Shown here: positions 8,140 through 15,311 of the stretch, in pieces
Position numbering within the stretch: position 1 is the first letter of the stretch
Layout: the number at the start of each line of letters is the position of its first letter
Assembly: GCA_905214245.1 (NCBI GenBank)
Contig: CAJMLO010000009.1
Coordinates: 1 to 27,570 of the forward strand
From: an uncultured bacterium
GTDB taxonomy: Bacteria > Bacillota > Clostridia > TANB77 > CAG-508
Direction of reading: 5' to 3'
Length of the DNA: 27,570 nt
Notes under the pieces: generated by a model
Database searches by the model: none
Seen by the model: only the letters and a program-made list of their open reading frames with translations
Told to the model about the DNA's origin: nothing
Position numbers and translations under genes: made by a program

Positions 8140-9807
8140 ATGAAAAATAAAATATCAAAAATTATAGGGTTATTAGTAATTTTTTTACTAGCGTTAACAA
8201 TTAAATCTTTTGCGAGTTATAGTAGCAATGATCCTTCTGTTAAGTCAGGAGCAACATTTTCAATAACTGTTAAATCAAGTTCTAAATTGGAAAACTATGA
8301 CATGGAACTTGTAAGTCATTCAGGATTAACATATAAAGGATGCTCAGCAAGTGGTGCAGCTGTAAATTCATCTACGGGAAAAGTGTCTTATGCATCATTA
8401 GATGGAACATCAACACTTGGAACATATACATTTAAAGCACCAGAGGTAACTGAAAAGAAAAAATATACAGTGAAGTTTAGTATAAATGGAACTACAAATA
8501 CTTCAACTGTAACAGTAAGTCCGAAAACTACTTCAAGTTCAAGTAGCTCAAGCTCAAGCTCAAGTTCAAACAGTTCATCATCAAGTAGTGAACAAAAACC
8601 AAGTTTTACAAGCACAAATCAAAAAGTGTATGCAAAAGATAATATTAATTTACGTTCAAGTTGGTCAACAAGTAGTAGTGCGGTATCTGTAAAAAAAGGA
8701 ACAGAGATGACATTAACAGGAACATCAGGTAAAGCAGTTAATGGATATGTATGGTATAGGGTTTCATATAATGGCTCAACAAAATATGTATCAAGTTCTT
8801 TAGTTACAACAACAAAGCCTACAGATTCAACTACAGATACAAAAACTGATGACACTGCGGATAAAAAGGATTCATCAAAAGCAACAAGTACAAATCTAAA
8901 ATCTTTAACTGTTACTCCAACAGGTTTAAGCCCAGCATTTAGTGCAGGTACTACAGAATATACAATGACAGTAGGCTCAAATATAGACAAAATAGAGGTG
9001 AATGCTACTGCAGAAGACTCAAATGCAAATGTAAAAGTGGAAGGAAACAAAAACATAACTTTAGGAAAAAACAAGATAACAATTATAGTTACTGCAGGGG
9101 AAGAAACTAAAACATATCATATAAATGTAACAAAAGAAAATAAAAAACAATTACAATTATCTGAATTATTAGTTGATGGACAACCACTTAATCCTGAATT
9201 TGACAGTAATATTTATGAATATACAATAGAAAAAACAAATACAGCAGAGCTTAATATTACTGCAACACCTTCAAGTTCAAGTGCAGAAGTAGAAATACTT
9301 GGAAACACAGATTTTAAAGTTGGAGAAAATATAGTAACAATATTAGTGAAATCTTCAAATGGAGAAGATGTTACAACATATCAAATTACTGTAAATGTTG
9401 CACAATCAGATGCAATTGCAGTAGATGAGAATAATGGTAGTGACAATAAAAAAATGTATTTATATATTGGATTAGGTGTTGTTGGAACAATTATTTTAAT
9501 AATAATTATTATATCTATTGCTAAACATAAAAAAGAAGATGATGTTGTTGAAAAAGTAAATTTGTATGATGGAATGTACAACCCAAGAGGAAATGATGAG
9601 GAAGACGATACACCAAGTGTTGATACAAATAATCTACCTAAATTAGATAATGAAGATTTACCAAAATCTTTAAGGAAAAATGATTTTGAAAAAAAACTTG
9701 AAGAAAAACAAAATAAAATGTCTGAAAGAAGTAAGAAAATAGACGAATTCTATAATACTCAAGACGATAATACAAGAGAGAAAAGAAAAGGTAAACATTC
9801 TAAATAA
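8140..9807 (+). CDS. membrane-anchored adaptor: cohesin-like, SH3 and cadherin-like domains
   Basis: This 555-residue surface protein is not assignable to a named family. Visible parts: a signal peptide (1-26); a beta-rich Ig/cohesin-like domain at about 32-126 (pattern SVKSGATFSITVK..., a typical cohesin-type opening); a serine-only linker (about 131-150); a bacterial SH3 domain (about 161-222); a Thr/Asp/Lys-rich linker; two cadherin-like beta-sandwich domains (about 253-331 and 337-420, each opening with L-x-x-L-x-V and ending in a TYxIxV strand); a transmembrane helix (about 439-461); and a 94-residue highly charged cytoplasmic tail. AAGGAG precedes the ATG. It follows the dockerin-bearing glucosaminidase by 16 bp and is closed by a terminator. 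A role in tethering that enzyme to the membrane is inference. The cohesin assignment is tentative, since the domain is shorter than classical cohesins. Confidence 0.75.
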   Translation: MKNKISKIIGLLVIFLLALTIKSFASYSSNDPSVKSGATFSITVKSSSKLENYDMELVSHSGLTYKGCSASGAAVNSSTGKVSYASLDGTSTLGTYTFKAPEVTEKKKYTVKFSINGTTNTSTVTVSPKTTSSSSSSSSSSSSNSSSSSSEQKPSFTSTNQKVYAKDNINLRSSWSTSSSAVSVKKGTEMTLTGTSGKAVNGYVWYRVSYNGSTKYVSSSLVTTTKPTDSTTDTKTDDTADKKDSSKATSTNLKSLTVTPTGLSPAFSAGTTEYTMTVGSNIDKIEVNATAEDSNANVKVEGNKNITLGKNKITIIVTAGEETKTYHINVTKENKKQLQLSELLVDGQPLNPEFDSNIYEYTIEKTNTAELNITATPSSSSAEVEILGNTDFKVGENIVTILVKSSNGEDVTTYQITVNVAQSDAIAVDENNGSDNKKMYLYIGLGVVGTIILIIIIISIAKHKKEDDVVEKVNLYDGMYNPRGNDEEDDTPSVDTNNLPKLDNEDLPKSLRKNDFEKKLEEKQNKMSERSKKIDEFYNTQDDNTREKRKGKHSK

Positions 9808-9823
9808 GAGAGTGTGAGTTAAC

Positions 9824-9858
9824 AAAAGCAAATGAAGATTATTTCATTTGCTTTTTTT
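9824..9858 (+). terminator. intrinsic terminator after the dockerin/adaptor operon
   Basis: AAAAGCAAATGAA (9824-9836) pairs with TTCATTTGCTTTT (9843-9855), a 13-bp stem with a 6-nt loop running into a T7 tract (9852-9858). Confidence 0.9.
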
Positions 9859-9944
9859 GATTATATATTTTCTAGCTATTAGATAATTTATATCTCTTAT
9901 GTTCTTAATTAAATAATTATTTATGTTACATGTAAAAACGAGAA

Positions 9945-9973
9945 TTGATTTTACAAAAAAATTATGCTAAAAT
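9945..9973 (+). promoter_or_regulatory. promoter of the ugtP-plsC-iscR-iscS unit
   Basis: TTGATT (9945-9950) and TAAAAT (9968-9973) are 17 bp apart, with an extended -10 TG at 9965-9966. It lies 35 bp before the ugtP-like ATG. Confidence 0.65.
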
Positions 9974-10008
9974 ATGAACTATGTAATATATAGAAAAGGA
10001 AGAAAAAT

Positions 10009-11106
10009 ATGAAGATTTTGATTCTATCTTGTGGTACAGGAGGAGGGCATAATACTGCTGCGCTTGCTGTGCAAGAGAACTTATTTAATAGAGGAATACA
10101 AGCAGATTTTATAGAATATTTGGATATAATTAATTCAAAAGTAAAAGAAAGAGTAAATAATTTATATATTAGATCAACAAAAGGACAGGGAAGAGTTTTT
10201 AAAACAGCATATCATCTTGGGGAATTATATCAAAAAACAAAGCTTAAATCACCTGTGTATCAATTAAATTATCTCAATAGAAAAAAGCTATACAATTATA
10301 TTGTTGCAAATAAATATGATTTTGTTGTTACAACACATTTATTTGCAGCACAAGCGTTAACGGCAGTAAATAAAAAGCATAGAGTGCCATTTATAGCAAT
10401 TGCAACTGACTATGTTTGCATACCATTTTGGGAAGAGTGCAAACCAGATTATTTTATAATTCCAAGTGAGGATTTAAAAGATGATTTTATAAAAAAAGGA
10501 ATACCAGAAGAAAAATTGTTACCATATGGCATACCGGTAAGAAAGGCATATACAGAAAATAAAAATATATGTTATGAGTTAAATCTTGATAAAGATAAAA
10601 GATATGTATTAATACTTACTGGAAGCATGGGATTTGGAAATGTAGTGCAAATGGTAGAGCAGTTAGTAAAAAATATAACTAACGTAAATTTTATAGTTGC
10701 TTGTGGAAGAAACAATGAACTTTTACAAAATTTACAAGCAGAATTTGAACAAGACGAAAGAGTTATTTTACTTCCTTTTACAATTCAAATAGATAAATAC
10801 ATGAAACAAAGTGAAATTATTTTGACAAAACCAGGGGGACTTACTTCAACGGAAATTGCGGTACTAGGAAAACCATTTATTCATACAATGCCAATACCAG
10901 GATGTGAAAATTACAATGCAAACTATTTTAGTAATAGAGGGATGTCAATAAAATGTGATTCTGTGCCAGAAGTTATTGATAGTGTAAAAAAATTATTAAC
11001 TGACAAGAAGTTGCAAAATGAAATGGTGAAAAATCAAGCAAAATTTATGAAACAAAATACATGTGATAAAATTGCAGAATTAATAATAAAAGAATTAGAA
11101 AAATAA
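10009..11106 (+). CDS. UgtP/MGDG-synthase-like diacylglycerol glycosyltransferase (GT28)
   Basis: This 365-residue cytosolic/peripheral GT-B enzyme opens with LILSCGTGGGHNTAA, the MGDG-synthase N-terminal motif. The C-terminal half has the GT28 nucleotide-sugar site TKPGGLTSTEIAVLGKPFIH. The family transfers glucose or galactose from UDP-sugar to diacylglycerol, making glycolipids that also serve as lipoteichoic-acid anchors. It starts a run of closely spaced genes, with the plsC-like gene only 9 bp downstream. That pairing of a glycolipid synthase with a glycerolipid acyltransferase fits membrane-lipid synthesis. The exact sugar and processivity cannot be read from sequence. Confidence 0.88.
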   Translation: MKILILSCGTGGGHNTAALAVQENLFNRGIQADFIEYLDIINSKVKERVNNLYIRSTKGQGRVFKTAYHLGELYQKTKLKSPVYQLNYLNRKKLYNYIVANKYDFVVTTHLFAAQALTAVNKKHRVPFIAIATDYVCIPFWEECKPDYFIIPSEDLKDDFIKKGIPEEKLLPYGIPVRKAYTENKNICYELNLDKDKRYVLILTGSMGFGNVVQMVEQLVKNITNVNFIVACGRNNELLQNLQAEFEQDERVILLPFTIQIDKYMKQSEIILTKPGGLTSTEIAVLGKPFIHTMPIPGCENYNANYFSNRGMSIKCDSVPEVIDSVKKLLTDKKLQNEMVKNQAKFMKQNTCDKIAELIIKELEK

Positions 11107-11115
11107 GAGGAATTT

Positions 11116-11841
11116 ATGAAAATAACAACACATCATTCTTTGGTGTTTTCCATTTTTTCAAATATATTATACTATGTTATAGCATTTCCAATTTTAAAGT
11201 TGTTGCTAAAAATAGTATATGATTTAAAAATAGAGGGAAAAGAAAATATAAGAAATATAAAAGGTGCAGTAATAAGTGTGTCAAATCATGTTTTACCACT
11301 TGATTGTGCAATGGTTGGACTAGCATATGGAACAAAAAGTGTTTATTATACAACACAAGAGCAGACCTTTAATATTCTATTTGTAAGGTACTTAGTAAAA
11401 TTTTTAAGAGGAATACCAATTCCAAAAAAAATAAAGGATAAAAAGGTATTTATAAATGTAATTAATAAGTCTTTGAAAGAAGGAAAAAGCATACATTTTT
11501 ATCCAGAGGCTGAAATGACATTAAGAGAAGAAAAAATAAAACCATTTAAGAATGGTGCTTTTGATTTTGCAGTGGAAAATGAAGTTTCAATCATACCAAT
11601 GATATTTTGTTTTAGAGAGCCAAATAAATTTAGAAAATTATTTAAAAAGAAAAAAGATGTTACATTGGTTATTTTAGAACCAATCTATTGTCATAAAAGT
11701 GAAGATAAAAATTCAAAACAGATAGCAATTAAAATAAAAGAAGAAGTGTATGAAAAAATGAATAATGCTTTAAGAAATGAGGAGGGAAAATTAAATGAAA
11801 ATATCAACAAAAGGAAGATATGCCTTAAGAATAATGCTTGA
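11116..11841 (+). CDS. PlsC-like 1-acyl-glycerol-3-phosphate acyltransferase
   Basis: This 241-residue protein has an N-terminal hydrophobic helix (about 10-35) and the catalytic NH-x4-D motif, NHVLPLD at 57-63. The usual FPEGTRS motif is replaced by YPEAEM (129-134), followed by PFKNGAF, a variant I associate with Firmicute PlsC relatives. It would acylate lysophosphatidic acid or another lysolipid at the inner membrane face. It follows the ugtP-like gene by 9 bp, and its last 47 bp overlap the start of the Rrf2 regulator gene in another frame. The extra C-terminal residues beyond the fold (rich in N, K and E) fall within that overlap. The true acceptor is uncertain because of the altered motif. 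Confidence 0.82.
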   Translation: MKITTHHSLVFSIFSNILYYVIAFPILKLLLKIVYDLKIEGKENIRNIKGAVISVSNHVLPLDCAMVGLAYGTKSVYYTTQEQTFNILFVRYLVKFLRGIPIPKKIKDKKVFINVINKSLKEGKSIHFYPEAEMTLREEKIKPFKNGAFDFAVENEVSIIPMIFCFREPNKFRKLFKKKKDVTLVILEPIYCHKSEDKNSKQIAIKIKEEVYEKMNNALRNEEGKLNENINKRKICLKNNA

Positions 11842-12205
11842 TTTAGCAATGCATAACAATGGAGAATATATTTCTTTAACAGATATTGCAAAAAGACAAG
11901 GAGTATCTAACAAATATTTAGAGCAAATAATATCAAAATTAAATAAAGCAGGTTTTCTTATGACAGCAAGAGGATTTAACGGTGGATATAAACTTGCTAA
12001 AGCTCCAAGCGAGTATTCAGTAGGAGATATTTTAAGAGCAACAGAAGGAGAAATTGCACCAATTTACTGCGTGGTAGAAGGCGTAGAATGTGAGAAAAAA
12101 GAAGGATGCAGAACATTTGAATTTTGGAAAGGGCTTGATGATGTAATAAATTCGTACATTGATAGTGAAACTTTGGAGAATTTAATGGAGGATAGAAAAA
12201 AATAA
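11795..12205 (+). CDS. iscR: Rrf2-family Fe-S sensing regulator (IscR-like)
   Basis: This 136-residue winged-helix protein has the classic Rrf2 start MKISTKGRYALRIMLDLA and recognition region GVSNKYLEQIISKLNKAG. Three cysteines, C92, C99 and C105, match the placement of the Fe-S ligands in IscR (92, 98, 104), so it probably binds a cluster and reports Fe-S status. It overlaps the plsC-like gene by 47 bp; its ribosome-binding site GAGGAGGG lies inside that gene. The cysteine desulfurase starts 1 bp after its stop, the conserved Rrf2-IscS pairing. I saw no dedicated promoter, so it may be read from upstream. Confidence 0.92.
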   Translation: MKISTKGRYALRIMLDLAMHNNGEYISLTDIAKRQGVSNKYLEQIISKLNKAGFLMTARGFNGGYKLAKAPSEYSVGDILRATEGEIAPIYCVVEGVECEKKEGCRTFEFWKGLDDVINSYIDSETLENLMEDRKK

Positions 12206-12206
12206 G

Positions 12207-13349
12207 ATGATATATTTTGATAATGCAGCAACGACCAAACTAGATGATGAAGTATTAAAAGAAATGATGCCATATTTAACAAATATGTATGGTAATGCGT
12301 CTGCGATATACGAGCTTGGTAGAGAAAGTAGAAAAGCAATAGAAGATGCAAGAGAAAAGGTCGCAAAAGTTTTAAATTGTGAGGTAGGAGAAGTATATTT
12401 TACAAGTTGTGGAAGCGAAAGCGATAATACTGCGATAAAAGAAATTGCAAGAGCAAATAAGAAAAATGGAAATCATATTATAACATCTAAAATAGAACAT
12501 CCTGCTGTAATAGAAACATGCGAGCAATTAAAAAAAGAAGGATTTGAAATAACATATATTGGAGTAGATGAAAAGGGAATAGTTGATTTAGAAGAAATTA
12601 AAAGAGCAATCAAACCTACTACAATTTTGATAAGTATAATGTTTGCAAATAATGAAATTGGAACAGTAGAGCCGATAAAAGAAATTGGAAAAATTGCAAA
12701 AGAACATGAAATTGTATTTCATACAGATGCAGTACAAGCTGTAGGAAATGTGAGAATTGATGTCGAAGATATGAACATAGATAGCCTTTCTTTATCAGGA
12801 CATAAATTTTATGGCCCAAAGGGAGTAGGGGTTTTATATGTAAAAAGAGGAATTGAATTTCACAGCTTCATAAATGGTGGTCATCAAGAGAGAAACAAAA
12901 GAGCAGGAACGGAAAATGTGGCTGGAATAGTTGGAATTGGAAAAGCCATAGAGCTTGCATACCAAAATTTAGATGAGCACAATAAAAAAATAACAGAGCT
13001 TAGGGATTATTTTGTTAATCAAATTACAGCAAAGATACCAAAAGTTAAAATAAATGGAGACATGATAAATAGACTTCCTGGAAATGCTAATATTTCTTTT
13101 GAAGGAGTTGATGCAGAAGGATTATTACTTAATTTGGATTTGAAAAAAATATGTGCATCAAGTGGTAGTGCTTGTAGTGCGGGTTCACTTGAGCCATCAC
13201 GTGTATTACTTGCAATTGGACTTGAAAAAGAAATAGCTAAGAGTTCACTTAGAGTGACTATAGGAAAATATAATACAAAAAAAGAGGTAGATTATTTAAT
13301 TGAAAGTTTGGAAGAAATAGTTGCAAGGCTTAGAATGATTAATGCTTAA
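12207..13349 (+). CDS. iscS: cysteine desulfurase (IscS/NifS)
   Basis: This is a PLP-dependent enzyme of 380 residues that takes sulfur from cysteine for Fe-S clusters and tRNA thiolation. The Schiff-base lysine is K200 in SGHKFYGPKG, and the persulfide-carrying cysteine is C323 in CASSGSACSAGSLEPS, the IscS-type active loop. The N-terminal FDNAATT is typical. It starts 1 bp after the Rrf2 regulator stop; the GGAGG of the ribosome-binding site overlaps the end of that gene. The usual downstream partners (iscU/nifU, mnmA) are absent: a strong terminator follows directly and then an unrelated block. The scaffold must be encoded elsewhere. Confidence 0.95.
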   Translation: MIYFDNAATTKLDDEVLKEMMPYLTNMYGNASAIYELGRESRKAIEDAREKVAKVLNCEVGEVYFTSCGSESDNTAIKEIARANKKNGNHIITSKIEHPAVIETCEQLKKEGFEITYIGVDEKGIVDLEEIKRAIKPTTILISIMFANNEIGTVEPIKEIGKIAKEHEIVFHTDAVQAVGNVRIDVEDMNIDSLSLSGHKFYGPKGVGVLYVKRGIEFHSFINGGHQERNKRAGTENVAGIVGIGKAIELAYQNLDEHNKKITELRDYFVNQITAKIPKVKINGDMINRLPGNANISFEGVDAEGLLLNLDLKKICASSGSACSAGSLEPSRVLLAIGLEKEIAKSSLRVTIGKYNTKKEVDYLIESLEEIVARLRMINA

Positions 13350-13367
13350 TGCTTAAAGATAAATAGA

Positions 13368-13400
13368 AAAAACTGCACAACTAAATGCTGTGCAGTTTTT
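13368..13400. terminator. bidirectional intrinsic terminator after iscS
   Basis: AAAAACTGCACA (13368-13379) pairs with TGTGCAGTTTTT (13389-13400), a 12-bp stem with a 9-nt loop. The A and T runs make it usable on both strands, for iscS and for the convergent small gene at 13406. Confidence 0.9.
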
Positions 13401-13405
13401 GCAAG

Positions 13406-13768
13406 TTAGCCTACCATCAAATTAGCTGATGGCCTAAACTGATATTCCTTATGATAAAATCCGAAGTACTGTAAAAAGTACTTTGCCTTTGCAAAGGTAT
13501 CAAAGAAAAATGTTGTAGCTACGTTACTTTCCTCAATTCTTTTGATATCATCATATGAATTCTTAATGTAATGATCTGATTTTCGGCATTTGTAAACTAA
13601 AACTTCATATTCAAAAGTATAAGGATTTCTTCTGAAAAAAATCATTTGCTCCTTATTGTTTTTTTCCGTAATGGAAATTGCAACATTTCCATTCGGATTG
13701 TTTAACTGCTTTTCGGTAATATACCGAACAAAATCAAACCTACAGTATTTTTTAGTCATAACTTGCAT
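13406..13768 (-). CDS. hypothetical 120-aa protein of unknown family
   Basis: I do not recognise this family. The product is about 120 residues, has no signal peptide or membrane helix, and is rich in aromatic residues (runs such as FFRRNPYTFEYEVLVY and YFLQYFGFYHKEYQFR), suggesting a small globular alpha/beta fold. An AGGAGG site lies 10 nt before the ATG at 13768; a second in-frame ATG follows three codons later. The gene is well formed: it has its own sigma-A promoter (-10 at 13853-13858) and a shared terminator at 13368-13400. It is transcribed divergently from the SH3-VanW gene, whose promoter mirrors its own, which suggests co-regulation. Confidence 0.7.
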   Translation of the reverse strand: MQVMTKKYCRFDFVRYITEKQLNNPNGNVAISITEKNNKEQMIFFRRNPYTFEYEVLVYKCRKSDHYIKNSYDDIKRIEESNVATTFFFDTFAKAKYFLQYFGFYHKEYQFRPSANLMVG

Positions 13769-13852
13769 AAATTATATGCCTCCTTAAAATTATTTGATGT
13801 AAAAATATCTAATGTGTGTCTCCAAAGGAGTCAAACAAATGTTAACATAATT

Positions 13853-13881
13853 ATTATAACATATATTGGAAAAAATTGCAA
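13853..13881 (-). promoter_or_regulatory. promoter of the small gene at 13406 (divergent pair, left)
   Basis: On the minus strand, TTGCAA (13881-13876) and TATAAT (13858-13853) are separated by 17 bp. The leader would be about 75 nt. Within the leader, CTCCTT could pair with the AAGGAG of the ribosome-binding site. Confidence 0.65.
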
Positions 13882-13901
13882 GTAACAATTAACACTTGCA
13901 A
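13876..13901. repeat. inverted repeat formed by the two divergent -35 boxes
   Basis: TTGCAAGT (13876-13883) and ACTTGCAA (13894-13901) are perfect inverted 8-bp arms with a 10-bp spacer. Each arm contains the -35 hexamer of one of the two divergent promoters, so a dimeric regulator bound here would touch both. Confidence 0.65.
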
Positions 13902-13924
13902 AATTATGTAAAATAAATTATAAT
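13896..13924 (+). promoter_or_regulatory. promoter of the SH3-VanW gene (divergent pair, right)
   Basis: TTGCAA (13896-13901) and TATAAT (13919-13924) have a 17-bp spacer, the mirror image of the promoter on the other strand. The leader to the ATG at 13967 is about 36 nt with a GGGAGG site. Confidence 0.7.
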
Positions 13925-13966
13925 TAAAGAGCTAAGCAAAAATTATATTAATAGGGAGGATTTCAA

Positions 13967-14752
13967 ATGAAAACTTTCAAAAACTTTTTAGTGTCACTTG
14001 TTTTAGTTGTTAGTATTGCTGTACCAATGCGGACATATGCAAGCTCTGTAGAGCCAAAAGATAGCAGTGAGGCTGAGACAGAAGAATTTGCAATTGATGG
14101 CATGTATGCTACGGTAAGGTATGCTGATAGCGTAAATATGCGGTCAGAGCCAAGTAGTTCATCAGAGTTACTTACAACAATACCTGCTGGTGAGTATTTT
14201 GAAATAGTGGATCAAAACAGAAAATGGTTCAAGGTCAACTATAATTCTATGACTGGATATGTATTTTGGAAGTATATTTCCTTTGAAGAGGAAGATACAT
14301 CAACTGAATTGTCAAATATAATTGGACATTCAATAATTCAGTATAAATCATCTGAAAATAGAGATACCAATATGAAGATTGCGTGCGATACCATCAACGG
14401 GCTTGTTCTTAAGCCTGGAGACACATTCAGGTGGAGCAAGGTAGTTGGAAAGACTACTGCCAAAAAAGGATATTTAACTGCACCTGTTATTATTAATAAA
14501 AAGCCTGCACAGGGTTTAGGTGGTGGAGTTTGCCAGGTAAGTACAACACTTTATAATGCCTTAAGAGATACAAGTATTGTACCTGATGAACTGCATAAAC
14601 ATAGTATTGGTTCTGCTTATGCAGAAAATGATGCGACTGTTGCATATGGTTCAAAAGACTTTGCATTTACTAATTCATATGATTATCCGATTGAAATTGT
14701 AGCGCATAGCTACAAGGCTGTAGTTGAAATTAAACTTTTAAAAATTGAATAA
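13967..14752 (+). CDS. secreted SH3-VanW domain protein
   Basis: This 261-residue exported protein has a signal peptide (1-25, ending TYA-S), an acidic spacer, a bacterial SH3 domain at about 46-104 (YATVRYADSVNMRSEPS...GYVFWKYI), and a VanW domain at about 117-260. The VanW hallmark GGGVCQVSTTLYNA is at 185-198. VanW is found in vancomycin-resistance clusters and in many Firmicute wall proteins; its biochemical role is not settled, but relatives contain peptidoglycan-binding or transpeptidase-associated modules. No van genes are nearby, so this is not evidence of resistance. The gene has its own promoter and a strong terminator. Codon use is more GC-rich (for example GCG, CGG, AAC, ACC) than in the flanking genes. 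Confidence 0.88.
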   Translation: MKTFKNFLVSLVLVVSIAVPMRTYASSVEPKDSSEAETEEFAIDGMYATVRYADSVNMRSEPSSSSELLTTIPAGEYFEIVDQNRKWFKVNYNSMTGYVFWKYISFEEEDTSTELSNIIGHSIIQYKSSENRDTNMKIACDTINGLVLKPGDTFRWSKVVGKTTAKKGYLTAPVIINKKPAQGLGGGVCQVSTTLYNALRDTSIVPDELHKHSIGSAYAENDATVAYGSKDFAFTNSYDYPIEIVAHSYKAVVEIKLLKIE

Positions 14753-14757
14753 TGCTA

Positions 14758-14793
14758 AAAAGTAGTGGAGCACACTGTGCTCCACTACTTTGT
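14758..14793. terminator. bidirectional intrinsic terminator
   Basis: AGTAGTGGAGCACA (14761-14774) and TGTGCTCCACTACT (14776-14789) are perfect complements around one base, flanked by A and T runs. It serves the convergent VanW gene and the small gene at 14811. Confidence 0.9.
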
Positions 14794-14810
14794 TTAACAT
14801 TATTACTCAT

Positions 14811-15191
14811 TTATTTTTGAATACAGTCCAATTTGTCCAAGACATTCATATTTGTTATAAAATCAAACAAAGATTGAATATCAATTGTTACTTGATTGGA
14901 GTTTTTCAAATAGTTAGACAAAGGCTCGGATTCCTTTACGTATGGAGTATCAAAAGTCTGTAATAAAAAGCCATCTTCAGGTTGTTTCTTTTTCTCCAGC
15001 TTTCTACCAGAGAACAATTCATAATACTCACCATCTTTGCACTTTGCCAGAAAATACATATTAACACACATAGGTCCGCAGCCAGTTTCATCATTATAAC
15101 TCGATACAATTGTCGAAGTTACAACATAAACCTCATTTACCTTTACATTTGCGTTAACAGCATTTTTCCGCTTTCTTCTAAAAAATGTCAT
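14811..15191 (-). CDS. hypothetical 126-aa protein of unknown family
   Basis: I do not recognise this family. It has 126 residues, a very basic N-terminus (FFRRKRKNAVN) with no hydrophobic signal, and a central CGPMC motif (C38 and C42) in a beta-rich stretch. AGGAGG lies 8 nt before the ATG at 15191. It has a plausible promoter at 15266-15294 and ends at a shared terminator. Like the small gene at 13406 it lies beside, and convergent or divergent to, the VanW gene. Whether the three genes act together is unknown. Confidence 0.68.
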   Translation of the reverse strand: MTFFRRKRKNAVNANVKVNEVYVVTSTIVSSYNDETGCGPMCVNMYFLAKCKDGEYYELFSGRKLEKKKQPEDGFLLQTFDTPYVKESEPLSNYLKNSNQVTIDIQSLFDFITNMNVLDKLDCIQK

Positions 15192-15265
15192 AACTCTTTC
15201 CTCCTGAAAAAATTTTTTAAAAATAATTGTCTCGTGCCCTCCTGAAAACAGGATACAAATTAATT

Positions 15266-15294
15266 AACATAATAATTATATCATAGGTTGTCAA
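15266..15294 (-). promoter_or_regulatory. probable promoter of the gene at 14811
   Basis: On the minus strand, TTGACA (15294-15289) is 17 bp from TATGTT (15271-15266). A better -10 (TATAAT, 15280-15275) lies too close for that -35. The leader contains a second AGGAGG copy at 15238-15243. Confidence 0.45.
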
Positions 15295-15311
15295 TAGTAG
15301 AAATTTAACTA

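Noticed and set aside
8619..9074. 151-codon minus-strand ORF opposite the adaptor gene
   Set aside because: It mirrors the repetitive Ser/Thr-rich coding strand and has no independent support.
13967..14752. Vancomycin-resistance determinant
   Set aside because: VanW domains are widespread in Firmicute wall proteins; no vanA/H/X/R/S-type genes are in the window.
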